Part shown: positions 40,601-51,241 of the stretch, piece by piece | Layout: each line of letters starts with the position of its first letter | Numbering within the stretch: the stretch's first letter is position 1 | Position numbers and translations under genes: made by a program | Origin: Zeugodacus cucurbitae | Taxonomy: Eukaryota; Arthropoda; Insecta; Diptera; Tephritidae | Direction: 5' to 3' | NCBI RefSeq assembly: GCF_028554725.1 | Contig: NC_071670.1 | Coordinates: forward strand, 30,188,001 to 30,252,000 | DNA length: 64,000 nt | Notes under the pieces: generated by a model | What the model was told of the DNA's origin: nothing | Seen by the model: the letters and a program-made list of their open reading frames with translations, nothing else | Database searches by the model: none

Positions 40601-41293
40601 GGTATTCGACTAACCGAATAGGTCATTATTCGAATAGTAATATTCGGTTTACACTATTCGTATAATCGTCAGTCATCGACTATTCGATTAACCGCTCATT
40701 TTCGACTATTCGATTAACCGTTCGTTGTCGACTATTCGAAAAGTGAAAGTTCATTAAATTTCTATGTTTATTGAAAAATATGAAACTCATGAAAAATGCG
40801 AACAATTGACATTTTCACAAATAAAAACAAACAAAAATCAAAGGCTGCTTGGATTTCAAACAATTTTCATTTATTCAAATGCTGCCAGCCGTTGTTGAAC
40901 GATTATTCGAATAGACGTAACATTGCGACTAATCGAATGGTACTAACCGGTTAATATTCGTACGAACGGTTACAAACCGGATACTCGGTTTTCTGGTTAA
41001 TCGAATAATTTTAAGAACCCTAATATATACACATATAACTATACAAATACTTTGTCTTTACCTACTTTGGAATACCTAGCGTTAAAGAATAGTACCATTA
41101 ATTTTACATTTGGTGCATGAGATTTTATTAATATATTTTCATTGCCACACACCTTATGCCATTTCCATGAGACGCTATCTTTAACAAATGTCTTCGATTC
41201 ATCCGTATTGTGAAACAGTGGGAACCCATAAGTTGCTGTATTTACGCGTCGATAGCCGCCGGCAAGGTGATCATGCCGACCCACAAAATTCAT
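25649..41293 (-). CDS. ATP11-type P4-ATPase (phospholipid flippase)
   Basis: Coding exons from 5' to 3': 41293-41153, 37201-36991, 30368-30243, 30167-29621, 29550-29136, 29010-28335, 28269-28128, 28072-27570, 27513-26700, 26642-26316, 25859-25649. The phase is consistent throughout, giving about 1,370 residues. P4-ATPases flip aminophospholipids to the cytosolic leaflet, usually with a CDC50 partner. Visible motifs: NRIKSTKYTLITFLPQNLLEQFRR (partial quote, N-terminal flippase signature), DGES of the actuator, DKTGTLTK with phosphorylated Asp at about 436, SSPDEKALVEA, KGAES, LTGDKVETA, and GDGANDVSMIQEAHVG. The C-terminal membrane segments are in the last three exons. VNTSNLNEELGQ and SCGH favour the ATP11 class over ATP8 or ATP10. 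Between the phosphorylation site and SSPDEK lies a Ser/Asn-rich insert of about 225 residues. The first exon is the least certain; an in-frame upstream start exists at 41347. Confidence 0.92.
26031..26290. repeat. 91-92 bp tandem repeat with a palindrome
   Basis: Three tandem copies start at about 26031, 26123 and 26214. Each opens with a near-perfect palindrome (GCTTTCACAGTGAAAGC in the middle copy), followed by a TTTTAATTGAACCCTAG-like segment and ACACGTTAGCAGTA. The array fills much of the last intron of the flippase gene (25860-26315). Confidence 0.88.
30369..31739. other. flippase intron, nothing recognised
   Basis: AT-rich intronic DNA. The open frame at 30728-30919 has no family resemblance. 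Confidence 0.5.
31740..32510 (-). pseudogene. decayed DNA-transposon-like ORF
   Basis: Several - strand segments in shifting frames resemble one arthropod transposon-encoded protein type. In order they are RSNLKEADSNK and FDGRKDKSLF (about 32490-32400), LRTDQKYLYNVMTVISTG with LNDSKWITTATQKIF (about 32210-32070), and HTQAVDRCVKLVQKHRVQF (about 31877-31821). The order and spacing fit one ancestral reading frame. I cannot assign the superfamily with confidence. It lies in a flippase intron on the same strand as the gene. Confidence 0.55.
32511..34208. other. flippase intron with a (TTTCTG)n microsatellite
   Basis: The only clear feature is the hexamer microsatellite at about 33447-33478. Otherwise this is AT-rich intronic DNA. 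Confidence 0.55.
34211..35186 (-). mobile_element. Tc1-like element, truncated transposase
   Basis: The inverted ends are CTCTGGTGGTCACATAATTA on the left and the complement of CACTGGTGGCCACATAATTA on the right, flanked by TA (34209-34210 and 35187-35188). At 976 bp it is shorter than an intact Tc1 element of about 1.6 kb. It lies in the 6.6-kb second intron of the flippase gene, together with other transposon debris. Confidence 0.88.
34347..34833 (-). pseudogene. Tc1-like transposase relic
   Basis: It starts MGRKKSCTPELRKMIIYKYV at 34833 and continues through a helix-turn-helix (MSIRAVAKELLCSKSMVHN) to a premature stop. The frame continues with RARKTTSKDDRVICKVCKAN and SRQILGTIKD, then after a frameshift with LLSDESKFNLF, the first catalytic Asp/Glu block. 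The rest of the catalytic domain is missing. Confidence 0.82.
35650..36382 (+). mobile_element. Helentron/DINE-1-like element, family B
   Basis: It begins TTATACCCTGAACAGGGTA, a 7-bp-stem palindrome, and ends with a CTTCGG TACAG CCGAAG stem-loop followed by TTACCGTTTGTTCTTGTT. The body has a short (TGTC)n-like core near 35774-35800. There is no coding capacity. A start palindrome, a core microsatellite and a 3' stem-loop close to the end are the layout known for DINE-1 (non-autonomous Helentrons) in flies. Part of the 3' half appears disrupted. Confidence 0.55.
37360..37990 (+). pseudogene. LINE reverse-transcriptase relic (Jockey/R1-like)
   Basis: Scattered + strand peptides match a non-LTR reverse transcriptase: SWKSFCEKSRPR near 37467-37502, VQRGTPQGGLL near 37739-37771 (the conserved GTPQGGVLSP block), and GSKTEIVMFIRKHKTT near 37879-37926 (the block following the catalytic YADD). 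Multiple stops and frame changes show it is long dead. It lies in the first flippase intron, antisense to the gene. Confidence 0.65.
38000..40590. other. flippase intron 1, nothing recognised
   Basis: AT-rich sequence without a recognisable exon, RNA or repeat structure. Confidence 0.5.
40591..41022. mobile_element. hAT-like MITE with ATTCGATTAACCG motifs
   Basis: The ends are TAGAGCTCTTGGTATTCGAC on the left and the complement of TAGGGTTCTTAAAATTATTC on the right, imperfect inverted repeats. The flanking 8 bases agree at 6 positions (ATGTATGC and ATATATAC), a plausible decayed 8-bp duplication. The left arm carries repeated CGACTATTCGATTAACCG units. There is no coding sequence in its 432 bp. 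Confidence 0.6.
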
Positions 41294-41347
41294 TTTCTGC
41301 TGGAAATCCGCGCCAAAATCACACAAACATGTCAAACACAAACGCAA

Positions 41348-42714
41348 AAAAGACAGAACTCTTCGAAATATTTATAAACGATTTTTTTTCCCAAACACAT
41401 TTACGAAATCACAGCAACAAAAACGAAAATTGAAAATAAAAAACTGCACGCTTGAATAAGATTTTGATTTCCGCAAAAAATTTCACTTTATTTCGTTGGC
41501 GCGTTATGCGTAGCATTTGTTGGAATGTGGTTTTGTTCAGCACTGCTTTTGAACTGTCATAAGGAATGCCATGACAAACAGTTGTGTTGAGATTCATTCA
41601 ACTAATTACACTGGAACATCGCGTTCAATTTCATGTGAGACTGTTGAAACGCGCATGCACCCGCGTCACAAGCATTACGCGCATTATGTCGAATCACAGT
41701 TAAACTTGGCTTAGTGTTGATTCTGATTGTGTGTTGTCGCACTTTTACGAGATTAATTTTCAACACCTTTCGCTGTCTAATTTAATAGTTTTTTATTGTT
41801 GTATGTTGGTTTGGTTTATTATTATTTTTCTTATTACTTTTATTTATTTAGTTTATAGAGCGGTGAAAAAATCTATTCATTTGCAGCATTTCACATTTTT
41901 ACAGTTTGGAAAACATTTGCACCACTTATTTGCACCACTTATTTGCACCCATTCATCTAATATCTAAATGGCTATTTGGCCACCCGCGGTCCATCAGCTC
42001 TCAAACCTGGAGAATATCTACATATTATATGAGTGTGTAAATATATGCTCATATTTGTGATAAATAAGTAGCGTATTTATCTTTCATTTTGCGCCTTTAG
42101 TTTATACAGTAGCATTAGTTAACACCTAACGCTAGAAGGAACTCTGCACAAAGGTTTGTAAAGCTTTTCAATTAACATATTGCTGGCAAAAGTATACCGA
42201 GGGTTAAGCAAATGTTCCACGCTCAGCTCAAAGAGCATGCGTTTTTATAGGTTCTTACGAGCTATGCTCGACAACTTTTCACTCTTCGGCTGATTTCCCT
42301 TTAATCCTCAGCTACTGCATTTAAAATCTAGTGAGACAAATATTTCCAATACTGTTTCAATCTCAATAAGAAACAAAACCTAAGGCTACTTAGGCGAGAG
42401 CGGCTATCTGCTACCACTAAATAGATAATCACAATTCTTTAATTATTATCTATTACTATCATCCTTTATTAAAGCTTAAATAAATGTCAATGTTACTTAC
42501 ATTATTTTACGAACTTTGTAGTTTGAATGCATTGAGCATCTCAAAAGGATTAAATTAAAAATTGATTGAATTTGTGCAATTTTGCCTAATATTTTAAACT
42601 GTGATTCCCAAAAAGTCCACAGCGTTTTCAAGTATACTGACATCGGTATTTTGACAAGGAATTGAGATGTATTTTCTAGAAGTTTAACTCCTATTTTGTA
42701 ACAACTCGACTAGA
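41348..42714. other. upstream region of the flippase gene
   Basis: It presumably holds the 5' UTR and promoter of the flippase, but I see no convincing core promoter. A short tandem repeat of about 13 bp (TTTGCACCACTTA) occurs near 41916-41950. Confidence 0.4.
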
Positions 42715-43145
42715 TATGTATGGTTTGCTGTGGTTAGTGGGCCGGTGTAATCATCAGTCCATATTTCTTAAAAAATGAGCCGGTGAGAATGTAACCATCA
42801 CTGGCGACCGTTATCGAACACTTTGGTGAGCAGATAATTTCACGTTTTGGGCCGGCCGATTAGCCACCGAGGTCGAGTAAAATCTATGGGGAATATGTAA
42901 AGACAATACCAATTCGATTTAGACCTCGGAGCAAAACAACACTCCAGTTTCCAGTCGAAATTCTTGAACGAGTCATCGAAAATTGGACTCAATGGATGGA
43001 CCATCTGCCGCATCCACATTTGATAGACATAATCTTTAAAAAATAAATACCAAAGAATTGTCGTTCGAATGATAATAAACATTCTCCATTAAATTTGAAT
43101 TTTCTGTTTTTTTTTTCATTAAAAAAGTAGGGAACCTCGAAATGG
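42715..43145 (+). pseudogene. transposase fragment, same family as 12936-13857
   Basis: The + strand decodes to IFLKK, a stop, AGENVTITGDRYR (about 42762-42810), then the C-terminal part with a GPAD-like block and a VIENWTQWMDHLPHPHLIDI-like end (about 42975-43030). It finishes with the same right terminus (GTAGGGAACCTCGAA) as the copy at 12936-13857. It is 5'-truncated and carries stops. Confidence 0.75.
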
Positions 43146-43614
43146 ATACCCTTTATACATATATCCCGTTCCTAAGCAAATGCATCAAATACTATGTTGA
43201 AAAATACTGCAAAATTATGTTGAAATTAGTGTTTCAGTACTTGACTTGCTTTACTTTTATTTTATTATATTTTGTATTAAATTTTTTTACATCAATATAG
43301 AAACGAATGATTAGATTTTTACTCAATACGAACATTTTCAAAATGCAATGCCTCAGCATATTTAATTTAGTGTTATCTGTTTTAAATTTCAAAAATTCCA
43401 CCAACTCATTGAGCTTTCCAAATCATTTCACTCATGTATATAGTCGAATTCAATCAGTTGTTATGCTTCAATGCATTTTTCGGGCATTATATATACATAT
43501 GTATGTAAATTAATCAACTTATTTAATATTTCTCTTTTGTTTTTTTTTTCTTTAGATCACCATGGTATTTATTTTCAAATTCCTCATCCACACACACACA
43601 CACCCGCTTGTCTC

Positions 43615-43725
43615 TTAATGACTTTCAACCAACCGGTCCAGCTGATCAATTAACTCCGGCAATGCGTTGCGATCGTAAGCCAAATTTACATACATATTCG
43701 GTCGCTGTAGCATGAACTGCATGAA
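43615..43725 (-). CDS. possible terminal coding exon, unknown gene
   Basis: A - strand open stretch of 36 codons plus stop follows an AG acceptor at 43726-43727 (preceded by an AT-rich tract). It reads FMQFMLQRPNMYVNLAYDRN and then ALPELIDQLDRLVESH. The amphipathic, charged composition is unlike the surrounding AT-rich noise and looks like real protein. No family is recognised. A partner could be the short exon at 51593-51628, which is in a compatible phase, but nothing seen proves the link. Confidence 0.3.
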   Translation of the reverse strand, partial: FMQFMLQRPNMYVNLAYDRNALPELIDQLDRLVESH

Positions 43726-45046
43726 CTATATATATATATATATGTATATATATACGTATAAATAGTGTGCACTCGAGCAACTATCCGCGAAATAGACGCT
43801 TAGACGCTTTCGGTCGCACGATTCCCCTAGTACTAAACAATTCAAACGAATGCTGAACTTGAAATCTTCTAACCAAAACAGATTTTACGCTCATGTACAT
43901 CAGTTTTCTGCGATATAACTCGCATTTCTTCCGACTGTACGAGCATGTGTGTGTGTGTATGCTTATGTGCTTGTACGGCACGCTTTCGAGTTTGGCGCAC
44001 ATCTTTAGCTGAGAGCATTGCTTTCTTGGCACAGTTAATTGCCCATTTTCTTAACTTCCACTTTGTACCGCTATGGTGGGGCAAACAGCGGCAAATACAC
44101 ATACATGCCGCATACAACTATAAACGGGTCTTGCAACAAATCAAGCCGGAAGATTCTCTCTCTCAAAGCTGGCCTCTCTGACAATGCGAGGTATTCCACG
44201 TTGTTATCAAATTTTGTTTAACCTGATTTCTGTTCTTTATCGTAACTGTTATTTTTGGTTGATGAGCTAAAAATAATCTCATAAGACTATGCTCTCCACA
44301 ATATTATGATTGTATGTATATATATGACGTATTTATTAGTGCGGAAATATGTATATAACACGCACTTAAGTACACTTACATGTACCTCGATGACTTTTGT
44401 TATTAATATGAAATATTTCGTTGTCATTGTTTTTTACTTCCAGTTCAATCAACTATGACGTCATGTGAGTTTATGCAACAAGTACTTGCTGTGTGCTATT
44501 AAATTAACTTTGTTTTCAATTCAGTTAGATTGTGGCATATACCCAAGTGAGAGCATTACTTGGAGAATAAGCTTTCTGTTTCTCGCATGTCTATATAGAT
44601 ACGGTTGTATTCGAACGGTAAATTCATTAGTGATACCCATACAAATGTCTAATAAAATTGCACCCAGTCGGACCTTGCTTAATGCGGGTGCCAATGAAAT
44701 ACCTTACGAAACTAATCAACAATTAACTGATACGATTAACTGATTTAACTTAAAGCAAAACTAAATATAAATATGAAATGCATAAAATTTAAATTGTTAA
44801 TATTAACCGTTTAAACATTATTTGATTAAAATATATTTTTTAATAATATAATTTGTAATAGAATTTTGAAAAAAAAAAACAATTTGCTTTCAAATTCTCT
44901 CATACCTTGAAGATTGTCACAAAATGCTATAACTCAGTAACCGATTATCTAACGATCCCGTATTATTTTCTTAATTTAGTCTAGACGATCGAGTCGAAAT
45001 TCCATGCATATATTGAACGGAAGTCATAACACTATACAACACTCGG
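43726..45046. other. region with microsatellites and a TATA-like site
   Basis: (CA)n at about 43589-43606 lies just before it, with (TA)n near 43727-43743 and (TG)n at about 43945-43959 within it. TATAAATAG on the + strand at about 43756-43764 resembles a core promoter TATA box, but no downstream gene is recognised. A 33-codon frame starting MSNKIAPSRTLLNAGANEIP at about 44645 is coding-like but unsupported. Confidence 0.35.
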
Positions 45047-45422
45047 CTGGGTATTGGACCAATCTATTTTTTCCGGGAGATTTATTCTAAATCTAAATCT
45101 AAAATTAAATCTCAACTTTCTTCTTAATTCGATGGTATATAGAAATCTGTCATCAAGCTTGTATGACAGATCCAGTATTTTTAGAAATATAAGTTTTTTA
45201 TTTTTTTGTAATTCAAACTGTGATCATTCATATTTCACCATTGTATTAATTAAAATTAAAAAGTAGTTATATCCTGTAATTAATAATAATTTTTTATGTC
45301 CCTTTTTCGAACTTCGAATCCAAATATTTCGATTTTGGAGGCTAACTTCGAATATCGGTGAATACACTTTTTTAACTTATGACTCAATCTCCTGGAAAAA
45401 ATTAGTTTAGTCCAATACCCAG
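45047..45422. mobile_element. foldback-type MITE
   Basis: The left end CTGGGTATTGGACCAATCTA and the right end (complement CTGGGTATTGGACTAAACTA) form long imperfect inverted repeats that continue through a TTTTTTCC(G/A)GGAGATT segment. A related right arm lies at about 56700-56830. There is no coding sequence in its 376 bp. Confidence 0.6.
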
Positions 45423-45547
45423 AAAAAAGTAGATTTTGTCATATATATGAAACTCTTTGTTTTGAGAGAGCACTGTCAAAAACCACATTTTTTATAACAT
45501 TTGTCAATGATGCCACTACAGAAAAAATTAGATTGGCCATTTTAGTA

Positions 45548-46555
45548 ATAACTTGGGTATTTTACATTGTAGACTTGAAACTTGGCACACTTATTTCTTG
45601 GCACCATAGGAAGGTTGCTTTCGAAGATGGGCACAATCGGACCACTGCCACGCCCACAAAATGGCGCAAACCGAAAACACATAAAGTGCCATAACTAAGT
45701 CATAAATAAGCTATCGAAATAAAATTTAGCACAAAAGATCGCACTATGAAATGGCATATTTGGATGTAATTTTTTGGAGAAGTGGGCGTGGCCCCGCCCT
45801 CAAATAGGGTTTTTGTAAATATCTCGCAAACCAATAAAGCTATATAAATCAAACTTTCTGCAGTCGTTTCTTTTAGTCCCTTCTTAATACATTCCTTCGG
45901 ATAATAACCACGCCCACCTCCCATACAAAGGTTAGGTTGAAAATTACTAAAAGTGGGGTAACTCACTAACGAAAAACGTTAGAAACACTAAATTTCACAT
46001 AAGAAATGGCAGATGGAAGCTACACTCAGATTTTTTTTACAAAATGGGAAATGGGCGTGACGTCGCCCACTTATGGGTCAAAAGGCATATCTCAGGAACT
46101 ACTCGACCGATTTCAATGAACTTGGTTTGTAATAGTTTCCTTTCATCCCAATGATAGGTTGTGAAAATAGGCCAAATCGCTTCACAATTACGCCTACTAC
46201 CTATATACCAGAACTTTGAAGACGATCTGAATCGTTTACTTTACAATATATAAAGTAAGCACTAGTGAAGATATCGGTGCAGAGCTTTGCACAAATACTA
46301 CGTTTATAGTGTGGCAGTCCCATTCTAAAAATAGCCGAAATCGGCCCATAGATTTTCAAGGCCCCATATATCGAACATGAGGACCTCGGTGCTTCTAACC
46401 TAATATTAGGGTTTCCAACTCTCAATGGACTTTATACAATATATATGACAAATATGTGGGTCAAATTGTGTATTATTAATATAAATAAAGTTAAATAAAT
46501 AAATTGCGAGAGTATAAAATGTTCGGTTACACCCGAACTTTGCACTTCCTTACTT
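45548..46555 (+). mobile_element. Helentron-like family A, 5'-truncated copy
   Basis: It lacks the first 200 bases or so of the full copy. The 3' end is intact: TTGCGAGAGTATA at 46504-46516, then the GTTCGG/CCGAAC stem-loop and the CTTCCTTAC end. The open frames within it are not conserved among copies. Confidence 0.75.
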
Positions 46556-47217
46556 TTTTTTTTTGCTATTGTGTAACTTGATTGAAAAAATTCAAAAATT
46601 TGGAATTGTTAAAAAAATTTTGTCGACAAATGAGCGATTGAAGCGTTCAGCCATTGATCGATACTTACAATAGCACCGGTAGTCGACAATCGCTCAGTAG
46701 TCGTTTATCTACTCCCAGTCGACACTCGTAGTAACAGTATCATAGCTGCGGTCTCTTATACTTGTCTTAAAACTATGACTACGCTCTTGAGCAGTCTGAT
46801 GAAATCAACGAATCGGGCATAAATATAATTTTTTGAATAATATTTATGATATTTTCAATAATTTGACTGTGGCGCCACATGTCAGAGAACTAATTACCCC
46901 AATTAGCTTCTGTGGCAAGTGCCACCAAAAAGTTGATAGACAGTATCAGCAAACCTTTTCTAATAATTCAATGAATGAATTCAACAGAATTCACGGATGA
47001 CGCAAAATTGAGTTTGCGTTTAGTGTCATATTATTAATATCTTATTATCATTTCTCTGGCGAATTCAATCAGGGCAAAAGTTCAAATTTAAATTGAAGGT
47101 GCTTTGATTGCGCTACCCACATTTACGGCGTTCGTATTCATCTTCATTTTGGTACTAACATGAGAGTAATGATTTTGTGAGTAGCTTTTCAATGTCAGAG
47201 ATGCATTCGATGATTTT

Positions 47218-48765
47218 TATACTCTCGCAACAAAAGTTGCTAAAGAGAGTATTATAGTTTTGTTCACCTAACGGTTGTTTGTAAGTCCTAAAACTAAACG
47301 AGTTAGATATAGGGTTATATATACCAAAGTGATCAGGGTGACGAGTAAAGTTCAAATCCGGATGTCTGTCTGTCCGTCCGTCTGTCCGTCCGTGCAAGCT
47401 GTAACTTGAGTAAAAATTGAGATATCTTAATGAAACTTGGAACACGTGTTCCTTGGCACCATAAGAAGGTTAAGTTCGAAAATGGGCGGAATCGGACCAC
47501 TGCCACGCCCTCAAAATGGCGATAACCAAAAACACATAAAGAGCTATAACTAAGCCATAAATAAAGTTATGAAAATAAAATTTGGAACATAGGATCGTAT
47601 TAGGGAGGGGCATATTTGAATGTAATCTTTTTGGAAAAGTGGGCGTGACCCCGCCCTCAAATTGGTTTTATATATATATCTTGCAAACCAATAAAGCTAT
47701 ATAAACCAAACTTTCTGCAGTCATTTCTTTTCGCCGTTTCCTTATACAGTCCAAAAATGAAAGAAATCGGATAATAACCACGCCCACCTCCCATACAAAG
47801 GTTAGGTTGAAAATGACTAAAAGTGCGTTAACTCACTAACGAGAAACGTCAGAAACACAAAATTTCACAGAAATGATAGCAGAAGGAAGCTGCACTCAGA
47901 TCTTTTTACAAAATGGGAAATGGGCGTGGCATCGCCCACTTATGGGTCAAAAACCATATCTCAGGAACTACTCGACAGATTTCAATGAAATTCGGTATAT
48001 AATATTTTATTGACACCCTGATGACATGTGTGGAAAATGGATGAAATAGGTTCACAACCACGACTACTTTCTTTATAACTCAATTTTGAATTCCATCTGA
48101 ATCCTTTACTTTATAATATATACATTAGGAACCAATGATGATAGCGAAATAAAACTTTACACAAATACAGTATATGATCTGTGGCATCACTTGTGAAAAA
48201 ATTGTCGAAAACGGACTATAACTTTTCAAGGCCCCAGATATCGAACATGTTGAACTCAGCGCCTAAGGTTAAATTTTAACCGAAAATATGGGTAAATCTC
48301 TCAACTAATTTAATGTAATTCAGAGGAAATTGTTTTCTTCCAATAGTGTGTCTCTGTTCCAAAAAATATTAAAATCGGGTCACAACATCTCCTAGCTCCC
48401 ATATACATAATTATAGGTTTTGCAAAAATATCATCCCCTAGCTCCCATATACCTAATTAAAGGTTTTTCAAAAATTCATTGGGCTTTATTACGCATATAC
48501 ATATGTATTGGTTAATATGTGATATATCTTAGCAAAATTAAGTGAGCTATAGTATTGGATATAGTGTACCTTGCTGGTGAAATTGAATGAAATCGGTTCA
48601 GTAATTACTTCAGCCCTCATACACTATATAGGACGATTTTCGTTATTCTATTAAACTTTATGCCGAATTTATGGGTAAATTTGTGCGTTATCTTAATAAA
48701 ATTTCTTCAATAAATTGCGAGAGTATAAAATGTTCGGTTACACCCGAACTTAGCCTTTCCTTACT
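47218..48765 (+). mobile_element. Helentron/DINE-1-like element, family A, full length
   Basis: It starts with TATACTCTCGCAA (47218-47230), within a larger hairpin. Near the 3' end it has the exact reverse complement TTGCGAGAGTATA (48715-48727), then a stem-loop with 6-bp arms GTTCGG and CCGAAC (48732-48749), and stops at about 48765. A (TGTC/CGTC)n core microsatellite lies at about 47364-47395. It is about 1.55 kb with no protein-coding frame. Subterminal inverted repeats plus a 3' stem-loop are the signature described for non-autonomous Helentrons such as DINE-1. Class assignment is by structure only. Confidence 0.72.
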
Positions 48766-49868
48766 GGTCTTTATTAATTTTAGACCAAACTTATTTAGTG
48801 CCATTCAATCTATTATGTCTCATTACGACTTCACATCTCAGCAGATTCTTAACTTCAAAATATATAACTTTAGAATAAATAAGAGTATGAATAAAAAATA
48901 GAGATATGGTGTCTCCAACATTAGTCATCTCTGATGACGGCTAGTCTATACCCTTCTCTAGTCACCATATACTGTACTTAAGGATCTTGAATTTAGCTCG
49001 TATATTTCACTTTGCTCTAACCTAGTCTAAGTGTGGTTTTTTGACCTACCAGAATAAGCTAACCTAACCTTTACCCTAACCTCTAAAATCCGTATACATT
49101 CAATTGTAGCATTTCACAAACACATATGTATGTACATATGTATGTATGTCCGCACTTTAGTGTTTACAAAAGTGAGATTATATATGTACGTACGTACATA
49201 CATAGCAATAAATATATTTTTGTTTGCTTGCACCTATAGCAGTGCTAATATGTTTGGTGTCCAATTAAGGCACAGGCCTCTATAAGTTAAATAACAAATG
49301 ATTAAAAATGACAACAACAACATTGCAAGGGAAACAAAGGTGTTCTAAATTGAAATCAAGTTCGTACAGCACTATCGAATTTGTCGCGTTTTTACAGCTT
49401 TTTGCTAACAAAGATAGCTTATCAAATACCAGGAATCGTAAATACAGATATCGCAACTGACTAGCTGAATATTATTTGTTCACTTGAATTACCAGAATAT
49501 AGATGTGAACATTAGTCATACTTAACACAACATAATTTTGTTTATCTATAGATAATTACGCAAATATTCGTATATTGAGTATAGGGTGCAAGAATAATCA
49601 GTTGAGTTAGGGGGTTTTTCATATCATACATATGTTCACTTTTACTAACCACGACATTTGAAGAGGTTTTCAGTGCCAAGTTCACCTGAACGGAATTTAT
49701 TATTTTTAGTCGATGATATATAGCAAATGGTATTACAGTTCTTTTCATCGATTATTCCAAGAAGCCGTATTATTAATTTAGAACGCATAAAAGAAACGAT
49801 CTTTTACGAAACTTTTGAGATAACCTTGAAGAGATTTACCAAATTTGAAAGGACACTGTCTTGATGTA
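48766..49868. other. AT-rich, nothing recognised
   Basis: Simple (TATG)n and (TACG)n runs occur near 49125-49205. No coding exon or structured repeat is recognised. Confidence 0.45.
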
Positions 49869-49966
49869 CAGCAATCCCCGCTTAGGTGCCCCTTCTTAAC
49901 ATGCAAGACTTTTGAGACACTTAAGCGGGAAAGGCACTTAAATGAATCCTTAAGCGGAGATCACTG
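49869..49966. mobile_element. 98-bp pogo-like MITE
   Basis: The ends are CAGCAATCCCCGCTTAGG and the complement of CAGTGATCTCCGCTTAAG, flanked by TA on both sides (49867-49868 and 49967-49968). CAG-initiated ends with TA duplication fit pogo/Tigger-type elements. Confidence 0.65.
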
Positions 49967-50177
49967 TATACACAACTCATCCGGTGAACTTTGTTCTGCC
50001 TAACAAATGAAGGAATGAGACCAATGAATTCGGCATTATTTTGTTTTTATATTTGTTTAAATTACGATTTGGCTATTGTTTTTCTATATTATTTTGAATG
50101 TGAATATTTCCGTTATTTTAATAGTTATTCTGCTAAAGCTGCACTCATATTGGTAAACAAAAATTAAAATGGAGGTG

Positions 50178-51241
50178 AAAACTCAGGAACTACTCGACCA
50201 ATTTCAACGAAATTTAGTTCAAGACACATTCTTAATTTTGAAGTTTATCTGATTCTGCACCAGTGAAGATATCGGAACAAAAATTTGCAAAAAAACCTAC
50301 GTTTCTAGTGAGATATCGCCAGTCTTAAAATCGAAATTCGAAATCGGGCTATAACTTTTCAAGGTCCCATATATCGATCATGAGGACCTAAGTGCTTGTG
50401 GCTAATTTTTTGCCGAAAATATCGGTAATTCTTTCAAATATTCTAAAGAAATTTAAAGGAGATGTGTTCTTTCTAATAGTGTGCCTCTCTGCCAAAAATG
50501 AGCAAAATCAGGTCAATATTTCCTCTAGCCTCCATATACAGTGGAACTTCCATAACTCGAAGATCTCCATAACTCGAACTTTTGAATTGGCACTAGAAGT
50601 CATATACCATACAAATTTCCTTCCATAAATAGAACTCTTTGACCAGGGCATAATACAAAAAGTAAAATTTTATTATCGAGGTAGAATTTTAAAAGAGTGT
50701 CTCTATATCGTATGGAGGCGAACAGAAAATATGATATCACACTTATGGATCGTCAAGATCCAAACAATAGCAAACTGAAACAAACAGAATTACAGAATAC
50801 ATATTTTAATTTATGTATGTACATAACACTTTATGCGAAGTAAATAAAAAAACTGGGAATAAATCTTCATTTTATAGTTTTTTGAAAATTGTTATGTTTT
50901 AATGAAAATTCTATAACTCGAAATCTCTGTAACTCGAAGTTTTTTTGTGGAGTATGTGATTCGAGTTAGAGAAGTTCCACTGTACATACCTCCTATATGT
51001 ATTTTCAAAAATCCGGTGAACTCAATACCGTATTATCGGCTGAGTTGGCTTAAATATAAGGCAGCTTGTTAGCAACAATAGTTAAAGTTTGTTCAGTAAT
51101 CCATATATTATATATTGATTTTGGTTATTCTAATGGATTTTATGCCGAATATACGGGTGTGTGTGCTCATAATAAAACTACATAATTAAATTGCGAGAGT
51201 ATACCACGTTCGGCACACCCGAGCTTAGCACTTCCTTACTT
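50178..51241 (+). mobile_element. Helentron-like family A, 5'-truncated and interrupted copy
   Basis: It begins in the CTCAGGAACTACTCGACC block and ends with TTGCGAGAGTATA (51191-51203), a stem-loop and CTTCCTTACT. It is interrupted by the MITE at 50539-50982. Confidence 0.72.
50539..50982. mobile_element. 444-bp pogo-like MITE
   Basis: The terminal repeats are CAGTGGAACTTCCATAACTC on the left and the complement of CAGTGGAACTTCTCTAACTC on the right, with two mismatches in 23 bp, and TA on each side (50537-50538 and 50983-50984). It is inserted cleanly in family A sequence. Diverged fragments of the same family occur at about 57245-57354 and 61230-61320. Confidence 0.85.

Noticed and set aside
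43756..43764. TATAAATAG as a promoter
   Set aside because: A good TATA-box match, but it lies next to an (AT)n microsatellite and no gene follows on the + strand.
44645..44743. 33-codon frame starting MSNKIAPSRTLLNAG
   Set aside because: Looks coding-like, but there is no splice partner, no known family and no support from neighbouring sequence.
49030..49080. CTAACCTAACC stretch resembling insect telomere repeats
   Set aside because: Only two or three imperfect units within ordinary repeat-rich DNA. Dipteran telomeres do not use this repeat.
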